NCBI GenBank assembly: GCA_903835255.1
Contig: CAILMI010000055.1
Location: 1-64,000, forward strand
Reading direction: 5' to 3'
DNA length: 64,000 bases
Source of the DNA: an uncultured Verrucomicrobia subdivision 3 bacterium
GTDB taxonomy: Bacteria > Verrucomicrobiota > Verrucomicrobiia > Limisphaerales > UBA11358
Positions within the stretch are counted from its first letter, which is position 1. Every line of letters begins with the position of its first letter. The notes below the pieces were generated by a model that worked only from the letters and a program-made list of their open reading frames with translations, made no database searches and had not been told where the DNA came from. Positions 46,134 to 55,900 of the stretch are shown here, in pieces. The position numbers and the translations under genes were made by a program.

Positions 46134-48389
46134 ATGCCGCTGACGCCTCACTCGCCCCCCGACCCGCTTATCCCGCTCGTTGCGGATCTGGACGGCACGC
46201 TGATCCGGACCGACTTATTGTGGGAACACCTGGCCCGGCTGCTGCGGCGGAATCCGTTCTGGCTCTTGCCTGTCGTGCTCTGGTGGATGCGCGGACGCGC
46301 CCGCCTGAAACAGCAGCTTGCGCGCCGCGTTGAAATCGATCCTGCCACGCTGCCCTATCACGAGGAATTCCTCGCGTGGCTCCGCGCCGAAAAAGCCGCC
46401 GGGCGGACCCTGATCCTTGCCACCGCATCCGATCTAAAGATGGCTCTGCCGGTGGCCCGGCATGTGGGGCTGTTTGACGAAGTGATGGCCAGCGATGGAA
46501 AAACCAATCTGCGCAGCGGTAACAAACTCCAGGCGCTGACGGCAAAGTTCGGGCCGCGCGGCTTTGATTACGCCGGCAATTCCTCCGCCGATTTCACCGT
46601 GTGGCGCGGCGCCCGCACCGCCATCGTCGTCAATGCCAGCCGGTCCGTCCTCAGGAAAGCCGCAGACGGCACAGCCCTGGGGCCGACGTTCAATGCGGGC
46701 TATTCGCGGTTTTTGATTCTGGGCCGTTTCCTGAATGAACTGTTTCTCCGGAGCGGCTATCTCGGCGCCGCCGGTGCCGGCCTGCTCTTGGCGGGGGCAT
46801 TCCCCAATCACAGCGTCGCCGGCTTGGCGTGGATCGCGCCCGCCCTGATATTGGCCTGCGCCCAGGGCAAGGCCCCGGGCGATGCCTTTCGCGTCGGGTA
46901 TGTGGCGGGTCTTTTCTTCTGGCTGGCCTCCCTCACCTGGCTCCTGCGGATTCCCGTGGCGGGCTACCCGGTGCTGGCCTGGGGAGCCCTGAGCGCGTTT
47001 GTGGCGCTTTATTTTGCCGTCTGGGTCTGGCTGCTGGCCGGAAAAATTGGGGTCGGCACCTGGAGCCAGCGCACGCTCTGGTCACTGGCTGGCGCGGCGG
47101 CCTGGGTGGGACTGGAGATGGTCCGCGCACGATTCCTCGGCGGATTTCCATGGAACCTTCTGGGGACTTCCCAATACGAGCTCACCCCGCTCATTCAGAT
47201 CGCGTCCGTCACTGGAGTCTATGGCATCTCATTCCTGATCGTGTGGACGTCGCTGTCGCTGCTGTCGGCGGCGCGCGCCATCCTCTCCCAACCGGCCTCC
47301 CGCTTTAACTGGCAGCCGGAAGTGTTTCTGCCTCTCACCGTCGTCGCGCTCCTGTTCGCCGCCGGCACCCTTCAACTCCGTCCGCCGCCGGCGTCCGATT
47401 CCGACCCCGCCCCGTGGCGCATCACCCTGATTCAACCCAGCGTCCCGCAAACATTAATCTGGGACTCCGGCGCCAACGCCAGCCGCTTCCAGCAACTGAT
47501 GACGCTCACCGAGCAGGCCCTGGCGGCTTCCCGCTCCGCACTGCCTCGCAGTCCGGGCAATGGACTGAAGGGGGGCACTGACCTGCTAATCTGGCCGGAA
47601 TCCGCGCTCCCAGAATTGAATCAGGCCAGCTACGCCGCCATCACCAACCTCGTGGTACGGAACGGCGTCTGGATGATTTTTAACGCGGATGATGTCGTCT
47701 GGAAATCAAACTCCCAAGACCGGAACGATTACGACGTGTTCAACGCCGCGTTCCTATTCAATCCGGAGGGGAAACTGGCCGGCGTGTACCACAAACAAAA
47801 ACTCGTCATCTTCGGCGAATACATCCCGCTCGTGCGCTGGCTCCCGTTTATAAAGTGGTTCACGCCCATCGAAGGCGGCTATCAGGCGGGCGACCGGCCC
47901 GGCGGATTCGAACTGAACGCTCCCGGCGACCCGGGGCAGCCGGGCGTCGCGCCGCGCCGGTCGGTCCGCGCCGCGCCGCTGATTTGCTTTGAGGACATGT
48001 TTCCGCAGACCGCGCGTGCCGCCGCCGGCGGCACGGACTTTCTCGTGAACCTGACCAATGACGGCTGGTTTGGGGAAGGCGCCGAGCAATGGCAGCAGGC
48101 CGCCTCCGCCGTGTTCCGCGCCGTTGAAAATGGACTGCCTCTCGTGCGCGCCTGCAACGATGGGGTGACCTGCTGGATTGATGGCCGGGGACGGATGCGC
48201 CAGGTTTTCAGGGATGCCCGCGGCGGCATTTACGGATCCGGCTGGATGACCCTCGATCTTCCGGGGACGGCTCCTGCCCCCACATTTTACAACCGGCAGG
48301 GCGACCTCTTCGGATGGGTGTGCGGGATGATTACGGCAGGAGTTTTAATCCACCGCATCCGCGCCGCACGGGCATTACGCCGAGGCTAG
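46134..48389 (+). CDS. lnt: HAD-phosphatase/apolipoprotein N-acyltransferase fusion
   Basis: A 751-residue protein joining two families. Residues 14 to about 180 form a HAD domain: VADLDGTLIRTD (Asp18, Asp20), ILATASDLK and DYAGNSSAD. This is the type usually fused to UbiA prenyltransferases. Residues about 200-410 contain hydrophobic helices, then the nitrilase-like catalytic domain of Lnt with Glu489 (WPESALP), Lys554 (HKQKLVIFGEY) and Cys618 (LICFEDMFP). One helix ends the protein. Lnt adds the third acyl chain to outer-membrane lipoproteins; the reaction of the HAD part is unknown. The frame is continuous, with no stop or shift between the parts. Confidence 0.93.
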   Translation: MPLTPHSPPDPLIPLVADLDGTLIRTDLLWEHLARLLRRNPFWLLPVVLWWMRGRARLKQQLARRVEIDPATLPYHEEFLAWLRAEKAAGRTLILATASDLKMALPVARHVGLFDEVMASDGKTNLRSGNKLQALTAKFGPRGFDYAGNSSADFTVWRGARTAIVVNASRSVLRKAADGTALGPTFNAGYSRFLILGRFLNELFLRSGYLGAAGAGLLLAGAFPNHSVAGLAWIAPALILACAQGKAPGDAFRVGYVAGLFFWLASLTWLLRIPVAGYPVLAWGALSAFVALYFAVWVWLLAGKIGVGTWSQRTLWSLAGAAAWVGLEMVRARFLGGFPWNLLGTSQYELTPLIQIASVTGVYGISFLIVWTSLSLLSAARAILSQPASRFNWQPEVFLPLTVVALLFAAGTLQLRPPPASDSDPAPWRITLIQPSVPQTLIWDSGANASRFQQLMTLTEQALAASRSALPRSPGNGLKGGTDLLIWPESALPELNQASYAAITNLVVRNGVWMIFNADDVVWKSNSQDRNDYDVFNAAFLFNPEGKLAGVYHKQKLVIFGEYIPLVRWLPFIKWFTPIEGGYQAGDRPGGFELNAPGDPGQPGVAPRRSVRAAPLICFEDMFPQTARAAAGGTDFLVNLTNDGWFGEGAEQWQQAASAVFRAVENGLPLVRACNDGVTCWIDGRGRMRQVFRDARGGIYGSGWMTLDLPGTAPAPTFYNRQGDLFGWVCGMITAGVLIHRIRAARALRRG

Positions 48390-48417
48390 ACCGCCATTCA
48401 GCCTGAGTTTAAAATCA

Positions 48418-48446
48418 ACAAACTCTTTTTGCACAAACTCTTTTTG
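48418..48446. repeat. Short direct repeat ACAAACTCTTTTTG x2
   Basis: Two 14-base copies with a 15-base period, about 40 bases upstream of the next gene. A candidate operator or chance duplication. Confidence 0.3.
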
Positions 48447-48484
48447 AAGTTGAATCCGCCTGAAGCGCCCATTAATTTTAAACT

Positions 48485-49984
48485 ATGCAACCGACGACGC
48501 CCTCTCGCCCGCTTCACTGGAACCGGCGCCATTTTCTCAAGACGACCACGCTCGCCGCCGGCATGGTGGCATTCGGTGTTCCGACGCTGCTGCGCGGAAA
48601 AAACCTGAACAGCAAGCTGAACATCGCCACCATCGGAGCGGGGGGCAAGGGCGAGAGCGACACGGACCATTGCAGCAGTGAAAACATCATCGCCTTATGT
48701 GATGTGGACAGCGAGCACTGCGCGAAACAGTTGAAGAAATATCCGGCGGCGAAGTTCTACCGGGATTTCCGCGTCCTGTTCGACCAGCTCGGCAACGAAA
48801 TCGATGCGGTAATTGTCTCCACCCCGGACCATCTCCACGCCATAGCCGAATCACACGCGATGAAGCTCGGCAAACATGTCTACGGCCAGAAGCCGCTCAC
48901 CCAGACGATTCATGAAGCGCGCCACCTGAGCCAACTGGCTCACCAGACCGGCGTCGTCACCCAGATGGGCAATCAAGGGAGCGCGGCGGACGGCCTGCGC
49001 CGGGCAGTGGAATGCCTTCAGGCGGGCCTCATCGGCCAAGTGCATGAAGTTCATATCTGGACGAACCGCCCGGTATGGCCTCAGGGAATTGACCGTCCGC
49101 CGGGAGCCGATCCCGTGCCGCCCACGCTGGACTGGGATCTCTGGCTGGGACCTGCTCCGGTCCGACCTTATAAAAGGAGGGTGTATCATCCCTTCAACTG
49201 GCGCAGCTGGCTGGATTTTGGCACGGGCGCCTTGGGCGACATGGCCTGCCACACCGTGAACATGACGTTCCGGGCGCTGAACCTCGGATATCCTTCTGAG
49301 GTAGAGGCAACGCCATTGGGCGGGATGAACGGGGAGACGTATCCGATCGGCTCAAAAATCCGCTTCCAATTTCCAGCGCGCAAAACAGAAGTGCCCGCCG
49401 TCCACCGGTCGTTTTTTCACCGCCGGGACACCTTACATCAGGACCCCGTCACGCTCTGGTGGTATGACGGCGGCCGGCCGAATTCCAACCCCAATACCCG
49501 GGGCCGCCATGACGGCAGCAGCAAGCCGCCAGCCGATCTGACGGCGGACATCGCCGAGATGCTCGGCGAAATCCCCGGCAGCGGCTGCCTGCTCATCGGC
49601 GACCAGGGCGCCGTGTTTTCGCCGGACGATTACGGCAATGATTTTTTTGTGAAGCGGACGGGTGAAAAAAAATTCATCCATTACAAAAAGCATCCTGCCG
49701 TGACGGAAATTCCGCAATCCCTGCCGCGCAACCCGTTCACCGGCGACACCGATTACCGGCATCATCAGGAATGGATCGCCGCGATTAAGGCGGGCAAACC
49801 GGAGATGTGCTACTCGCGCTTTGCCATCGGCGCGCAGCTCACTGAGATCATGCTGCTCGGCTGCGTGGCCCTGCGCGTCGGACGGAAAATCCAGTGGGAT
49901 GGCCCGGCCATGCGCGCCCGCAACTGCCCAGAAGCCGACGCGTTCATCCGTCGGGACAACCGCGCGGGCTGGATACTGTCCTAA
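48485..49984 (+). CDS. Tat-exported Gfo/Idh/MocA family oxidoreductase (3 of 3)
   Basis: A 499-residue protein with the Tat signal NRRHFLKTTTLAAGMVAFGV. The NAD-binding region shows KLNIATIGAGGKGESDTDHC and DAVIVSTPDHLHAIAESHAM, then the KPL motif as YGQKPLTQTIHEARHLSQLA. The C-terminal domain has LDWDLWLGPAPVRPYKRRVY and RSWLDFGTGALGDMACHTVN. This matches a well-populated exported subgroup. Substrate unknown. It stands alone after the HAD-Lnt gene with a 95-base gap. Confidence 0.93.
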   Translation: MQPTTPSRPLHWNRRHFLKTTTLAAGMVAFGVPTLLRGKNLNSKLNIATIGAGGKGESDTDHCSSENIIALCDVDSEHCAKQLKKYPAAKFYRDFRVLFDQLGNEIDAVIVSTPDHLHAIAESHAMKLGKHVYGQKPLTQTIHEARHLSQLAHQTGVVTQMGNQGSAADGLRRAVECLQAGLIGQVHEVHIWTNRPVWPQGIDRPPGADPVPPTLDWDLWLGPAPVRPYKRRVYHPFNWRSWLDFGTGALGDMACHTVNMTFRALNLGYPSEVEATPLGGMNGETYPIGSKIRFQFPARKTEVPAVHRSFFHRRDTLHQDPVTLWWYDGGRPNSNPNTRGRHDGSSKPPADLTADIAEMLGEIPGSGCLLIGDQGAVFSPDDYGNDFFVKRTGEKKFIHYKKHPAVTEIPQSLPRNPFTGDTDYRHHQEWIAAIKAGKPEMCYSRFAIGAQLTEIMLLGCVALRVGRKIQWDGPAMRARNCPEADAFIRRDNRAGWILS

Positions 49985-49985
49985 A

Positions 49986-50003
49986 CCCGATCCCCGAATC
50001 GGG
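49986..50003 (+). terminator. Possible terminator after the third Gfo/Idh/MocA gene
   Basis: CCCGAT/ATCGGG, a 6-bp stem with a CCCCGA loop, one base after the stop codon; AATTGTTT follows about 12 bases later. The stem is short, so confidence is low. Confidence 0.35.
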
Positions 50004-50061
50004 CTGGGCTGGAATTGTTTAATAATTTAACTGGGCACACCCGCGGAGCGAAGCGACCTTG

Positions 50062-50243
50062 ATTAAACCCGAATTCCGAAACGAGGTCTTGCCCTCTAGG
50101 GATAGAGCCATAGCGCGGAGCAGGCAAAAAAAAATGTGCAGGGTTTCACGCGCGACCCCGCTCATTTCGTCGCCTGGCGCTGCGCTCGGCGACCAGGACG
50201 GCGCAGCGCGCCATTCCTACCCATTTCGGATTTCGAATTAAAA
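50062..50243. repeat. MITE-like element with terminal inverted repeats, copy 2
   Basis: The ends (50062-50080 and 50225-50243) are inverted repeats matching at 14 of 19 positions with GAATTCCGAA/TTCGGATTTC. The internal blocks TGCGCTCGGCGACC and GACGGCGCAGCGCGCC are shared with copy 1 at 5619-5819. No protein is encoded. The copies have diverged, so neither is a recent insertion. Confidence 0.7.
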
Positions 50244-50425
50244 CAATGATCTCCCCCTCTGTGTCCACAGGATGGGAGCTAACTTAACTTTGGCCCATCG
50301 ACGGGCAGGAGCCGATTCCAAGGTGCGGCTGAGCACTGCTGGAAAAGCAATCGATCGGTTTCTTTTATAGACACGGAACCTTTCCGGCCCCTCTTCCCTA
50401 AAAAATTTCTCGTCTTAGGATCCGA

Positions 50426-52264
50426 CTACTTCAGCACCTTCTCGAGCAACTCGTTTAAGCGGCTCAACATGGCGCGGGGATCTTCGAGCAATCCGGCGGC
50501 CACACGGGCGTTGTCGAGAATCTGCTCGGCGACACTTGCGGCGAGGGCGTTATCCGTCCGCCGCACGGCATCAAGCCGCGCGAGGATGGGGTGAGCGGGG
50601 TTGATTTCAAAATCCGGCTTGGGAGCGACCGGTTCCGGGCCGTCCTGCTTCATGGCTTTCATGATACGCCGCATGCTGGCGGTCATGAATTTATCCGAGT
50701 CCACGACCACGGCCGGGCTTTCGACCAGGCGCCGGGAGGCGCGGACTTCGCTGACCTTGTCCCCGAGCGTTTCCTTGAGCCACCGGGCCAGTTCCCCGGA
50801 GGCCTCCTCGGACAGACCTCCCGGCTTGGGAGCGCTCAGGTTGAGCTCGGCTTTTTCCGCGAGCTTGAGCGATTTGCCGTCGAAGGCGCGGAGATGTTCC
50901 ATCACGAATTCGTCCCAGGCGTCGTAGAGGAACAGCACCTCCCAGCCGCGCTCCTTGAACACCTCAAAATAGGGGCTGGCCTCGGCGGCGGCGCGATTGG
51001 CGGCGAGCAGGCAATAGATCTCGGTCTGATCGGAAGGCAGGCGCTTCACGTAATCCGCCAGAGAGGTGGACTGGCCCGGCGCGAGGGCGGAGGATTCATA
51101 GCGCAGCAGTTTGCCGAGCGCCTCCTTATGGGTGAAATCGGTGACAACGCCTTCCTTGAGGAAACGCTGATACTCGGCGTAAAACTTCGCGTAGCTCTCG
51201 GGCGCCTTCTCGGATTGCTCCTCGAGGAATTTCAGGAAACGGCCCGTCAACACCCGGTTCAACTTCTGGAGGAGAGAGGTGTCCTGCATCGTCTCGCGGG
51301 AGATGTTCAGCGGCAAATCTTCGCTGTCCACCACGCCCTTCAGGAAGCGGAGCCATTCGGGAAACAGGCCTTTGGCCTTGGACTGGATCAGGACCTTGCG
51401 GCAGTACAGGTTCACCTCGGAATCCATCCGGCCCATGCCGAGCGTTTCAAAGTTGCGAGACGGCACGAACAGCAGCGACTGGATGGACAGCGGAGCGTCC
51501 GCAGAAAACGAGAGGCGGAACAGCGGTTTCTCGTGATCGTGCCCGACGAAGGTGTAAAACTCGTTGTATTCCTCCTCGGTGATTTCATTTTTATTACGCG
51601 CCCAGATGGCTTGGACCGTGTTGAGGCGCTTGGCATTGAGCTCGATCGGGAACGGCACAAAGCTGGAATACCGCTGGATGACTCCTTCGATCGTGCCTGT
51701 CTGGGAAAACGATTTGGCATCGTCTTTCAGTTCAAGCGTGATCCGGGTGCCGCGCGCCAGATCGGCGGCGGGCGCGAGGTCATAGCCGCCCATGCCTTCG
51801 CTGGTCCACTGCCACCCCTGCTCTTCCGGCGCAAAGGAGCGGCTCCAGACCGTCACCCGCTTGGCCACCATGAACGCCGAGTAGAACCCCACGCCGAACT
51901 GCCCGATCAGGCCCGCATCCGGCTTCTTATCCTCGGCGAGCTGCTTGAGAAAGGCCTTGGTGCCCGAATGCGCGATGGTGCCGAGATTCTCCACCAGTTC
52001 GCCATGGGTCATGCCCAGGCCGGTGTCGGTGATGGTGATGGTGCCTGCCGATTCGTCCGTGGTCACGAGGATGGCCGGGGCGATCTCCGCCTGATAAACG
52101 GGCTGGCCGGAGGATTGGTGGAACCGCAGTTTCTCGCAGGCGTCCGCGGCATTGGAAACCAACTCGCGCACGAAGATTTCTTTGTCGGTGTAGAGGGAAT
52201 GAATGACGATGTTCAGCAGCTGCTGAATCTCCGCCTGAAAATGGTGGGTCTCGTGTTGACTCAT
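50426..52264 (-). CDS. htpG: Chaperone protein HtpG (Hsp90)
   Basis: A 612-residue dimeric ATP-dependent chaperone. The N-terminal ATPase domain shows VIHSLYTDKEIFVRELVSNA then ADACEKLRF, DTGLGMT, GTIAHSGTKAFLKQLAED and IGQFGVGFYSAFMVAKRVTV. The middle domain has SLLFVPSRNF and NISRETMQD. The C-terminal dimerisation domain is present and the length is normal. It lies 93 bases downstream of coaE on the same strand. Confidence 0.97.
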   Translation of the reverse strand: MSQHETHHFQAEIQQLLNIVIHSLYTDKEIFVRELVSNAADACEKLRFHQSSGQPVYQAEIAPAILVTTDESAGTITITDTGLGMTHGELVENLGTIAHSGTKAFLKQLAEDKKPDAGLIGQFGVGFYSAFMVAKRVTVWSRSFAPEEQGWQWTSEGMGGYDLAPAADLARGTRITLELKDDAKSFSQTGTIEGVIQRYSSFVPFPIELNAKRLNTVQAIWARNKNEITEEEYNEFYTFVGHDHEKPLFRLSFSADAPLSIQSLLFVPSRNFETLGMGRMDSEVNLYCRKVLIQSKAKGLFPEWLRFLKGVVDSEDLPLNISRETMQDTSLLQKLNRVLTGRFLKFLEEQSEKAPESYAKFYAEYQRFLKEGVVTDFTHKEALGKLLRYESSALAPGQSTSLADYVKRLPSDQTEIYCLLAANRAAAEASPYFEVFKERGWEVLFLYDAWDEFVMEHLRAFDGKSLKLAEKAELNLSAPKPGGLSEEASGELARWLKETLGDKVSEVRASRRLVESPAVVVDSDKFMTASMRRIMKAMKQDGPEPVAPKPDFEINPAHPILARLDAVRRTDNALAASVAEQILDNARVAAGLLEDPRAMLSRLNELLEKVLK

Positions 52265-52357
52265 AAGGCCTGTTTACTTAAACAACGGCGACCTTCAGGT
52301 CAAGCGGACAGGCGGTATTTTGGACGCTGAAATCCAGCCGGCCTGGCACCGGGGACT

Positions 52358-52948
52358 TCAGGCCCCAAGTTTCCGGAGGTGCTGCTGGATCTGCTGATGA
52401 TGGACTTCCAGCAGCCCTTCGGTCCAGACGACGAAATCCGCGCGGGCGATTTTCTGTTCGATGGGCCACTGGGCGGCGATGCGCTGGCGACTGTGGTCGG
52501 GGGCCCAGCCGCGGGCGGCCAGGCGTTCCCATTGAGCTTCGGACGAGCAGGCAACGCAGAGAATTTTCTCAAAAGACGATTCCGCCTCAGTTTCAAACAG
52601 GAGGGGGATCACCACCACCGCCAGCGGGTGGGCGGCCCCGCGCCAGACCTCAAGCTGATCAAGCCAGGCCTGGCGGATGCGCGGGTGCAGGATGCCCTCC
52701 AGCTTCCGGCGGGCGATGGCATCTGAGAAAATAATTCGGGCAAGCTCCTCGCGACGGAGGGCGCCATCGGAGCCCACGATGGAACTGCCGAACTGGAGGC
52801 GGATTTCGTCGAGGGCGGGTTCGCCGGGCTGGACCAGCTGCGCTGCCAGGTGATCGGTGTCCACCACGGGAATGCCCTGACCGCGCAGGAAATCGGCCGC
52901 GGTGGATTTGCCCATGCCCACGCCGCCGGTGAGGCCCCAGACTTTCAT
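52358..52948 (-). CDS. coaE: Dephospho-CoA kinase
   Basis: A 196-residue P-loop kinase completing coenzyme A synthesis. Walker A is GLTGGVGMGKSTAADFL, followed by IPVVDTDHLAAQLV and the lid region with ARRKLEGILHPRIRQAWLDQ. LAVVVIPLLFET is a conserved strand with the base-binding area. Length matches the family. It begins 12 bases after the stop of the giant secreted gene upstream, which suggests co-transcription. Confidence 0.96.
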   Translation of the reverse strand: MKVWGLTGGVGMGKSTAADFLRGQGIPVVDTDHLAAQLVQPGEPALDEIRLQFGSSIVGSDGALRREELARIIFSDAIARRKLEGILHPRIRQAWLDQLEVWRGAAHPLAVVVIPLLFETEAESSFEKILCVACSSEAQWERLAARGWAPDHSRQRIAAQWPIEQKIARADFVVWTEGLLEVHHQQIQQHLRKLGA

Positions 52949-52960
52949 CGGTCAGGCCAA

Positions 52961-55900
52961 TTAAAGTCCGGTCGATTCCGGATCCACCCGCACTCGGTAG
53001 TAACGAGGGGAAGAAGGATTAATCGCCTCATTCAGGGTGGTGGTGATGGGCGCGTGAGGCGGAGGTGTTGCCGTGACGAAGTTGGTCAGGACCATCCAAG
53101 GCGATCCCAGGCTGGTGGTGTAGTAAACGGTGTTGGTGGCCAGAGGGATAGTTTGCCACGAGATCTGCACAAAGGAGGAAGACGGCGCCAGGGTCAGCGT
53201 CAGGTTCACATTGGTGGATTCAAAGTAGGGGGTGGAATCCTGACTGTTCGGAGTCCCATCGCGATCTGAATCGGGGATCGAGGTGGTCGAGAGCTGGAGC
53301 TGCGGCACTTTAACGGCGCTGCCCAAGGGAAGATTATTGGGATCGTAATATCCGGCATAATTGGTGACCCAGCGGAGGTGGTCCCCGTTCTTATGGTTGA
53401 TAGAGTCCGAAACATCACTGCCATCGATGTAGGCTTTGGCGTAATAAATCACCAGATTTGTGTTGAAGGAAAGCGACTTCAGGTTTCCGTTGGTATCGCG
53501 GGCGGTGGCCTGGTCCAGAAATTCCAAATAATCCACGTACAGCGCATTGCTCACGCCGGTGCCGGTAAAATAGAACAGCGTGGAAGGAGCTGCTCCCAAC
53601 GCATCCAAAATTAACGCACCCACGGCGGCATTGTTGGTGTATCCGGCGGGGTCTGCGCCGCGATCCTGACCCGCCCACACGTTGACCACTTTTTTACTCA
53701 CCGGAGCCTCGCTCCAGATGGTGGTGCGGCGCAAATCTCCGGTGGCGGGTTTGATGGGCAATTTGATGCCATTGTTCCCCGCGGCGGAGCCCAGATACCA
53801 GATGTTATCATTGGTCGAATCCCCGTCCGTGAGCCGGTTGGTCACCTGCAAGGTCATCGACCGCCCGGCGTCGATGATGGTGCCACTGACATCCAGAGTG
53901 TCGGAGGTAATCCCGACATCAAGAGTTGCATCGATGGAGCCGTTGGTCAGCACAGCCGTCTGAGAAGAGAGGTTAAAACTGCCGGCGCCGTTGGAGAACG
54001 TGCCGCTGTTGGCAAAGTAGGTGGAATAGATGGTTGAACCCACGTCCGAGAACAGGCCGTTATTGACAATGGCCGTGTAAGGCGCAAAGACGGAAGAGGT
54101 GTTGGTTGCTCCTGGAAAGAAGTTCGATCCACCGATCAATGTGCCCGCCCCGCTCCAAGCCAGGTGCGACGAGGTGGTGGATGCGATAACGGCATTGCCT
54201 GCCGCCCCAGAAACAATGGCGGTCACCGTGAAGGCGTGATTGGTCAGTTTGCTCGCCGTGACGCTGGTGCTGGGCTTGGTTCCGCTGCTGTAGACCGTTC
54301 CGGAGCCGGTCCCGTAATTGATGGCAGCGATCAGATTGCTGAGGGAGCCGTCAAAGAGAGTGCCAATTTTGACCTGATTGGTCGCCCCTGATTTCAGCGT
54401 GCTTACAAAGGTATAAACCGCCGACCCGATGGTGACCGTCTCATTGGTCGCCACATTGCCACCGCCGGAGAGGTAATTGGTCCCCCCTAAAAACGACAGC
54501 CGGTTGGTTGCCGCCGCCAAAGGCGTGCCGGGCAGCACCGTCACCACGGGGTCCGTGCCGCTGAAAACAGTGAGACCTGGCAGGCGGATGGCCCCATTGT
54601 TGGTGAGGTAGCGGAGATTGGGTGTGGCAGTGGCCCACGGCGTGGTTCCATAAAGCAGATTCAATTCACCCACCTGTGACCCGGCGCCGATGCCAACGCC
54701 ATTGGTGGTCAGCGTCAGGCTGCGAGCATCCGTGCTGAACGTGCGCAGGACGTTTAGCACATCGCTGATGACGAGGTCATTGGTGGCGTGCAATTTCAAA
54801 TCCTGCACCTGAGGCTGGGTGAAGGGAACCAGCTGACTGCTGCTAACAATCATGACTCGAAAATCATTAGTGACACCATCGATGACCTGCAGCCAGCGGG
54901 TGCTCCACGCCTGGATATTCCCGCTCCAGTTCGGCAGGGTGGATTGCAGAAGGTTGGAGACCGCCAAGGATCCGTTGGTCACCCCTAGATTCAGGTCGGA
55001 ATAGGGGGAAGCGATCTCGGCACCGGCCGAGCCATCAAACTGATTGGTAGCTGTCAGGGATAGATAGTTATGCCCGCTGATCTGAGCCAGATCCATGTTC
55101 AGGCTCTTGCTGGCCGCAATTTGGATACGTCCAGGGAGATTGGTCAGGGCGCCGCTGGGATTCGACGCGGAGGCATTGGTGGGCGTGGAAGTCGCAATCA
55201 GCTGTGCGTTCATGTATGAAAATCGATTCGTAATGGCCCCCAGAGGAAACACATCCAAAAAGCCCTCGGCTGCGGGGGTGTCAAAGATCAAAGGAAAATC
55301 CGATGTCTCCAACGTGAAGTTCTCCGGCACCCCACCCACCACCGTCACATTGGTGGCTGCACCGAGCATGTAATTATTATCGAGATAGAGGTAATTTTCG
55401 ATCACATCGCCCGTAGCAGTATCCGTATAGGAAGCAGACCATTCAATATTAACCCCCCCGTTGCTCAAGTCAGGCGGTCTGAAGTAAACCGAGTAAGGGA
55501 TGTCAGGGTTATCATTCTGAATGAAGACCGCCCGGTAGATGATGTTGCTGGTGGTCAGAGAATCGTCTTTGACATCAAAATAAGCTATAGAATCAAACAA
55601 AGAGACCACCTTGTTGGCGGTGGGCGAATAGGAGGAAGTGGCATTAAATTCACCCAAATCTGTTCCCGGATTCCAGTCGGCATTGGTGTCCACCCCCACC
55701 GTCCCCGTACTGCTGACACTGGGAGAATTATAGAACGTGAAATCCTGGGCACTGCCCATGCTCAAGGTCGCGCGGGTCAGATCCACATTTTGGCCGGTCA
55801 GCTGGATGAAGCCGTCATTGCCGGTCTGAATCACCCCGGGGCTGATCAGGTTCGTCGCCGACACGATGCATTGTCCTTGGGAGCCGGAGGTAACGGTGCC

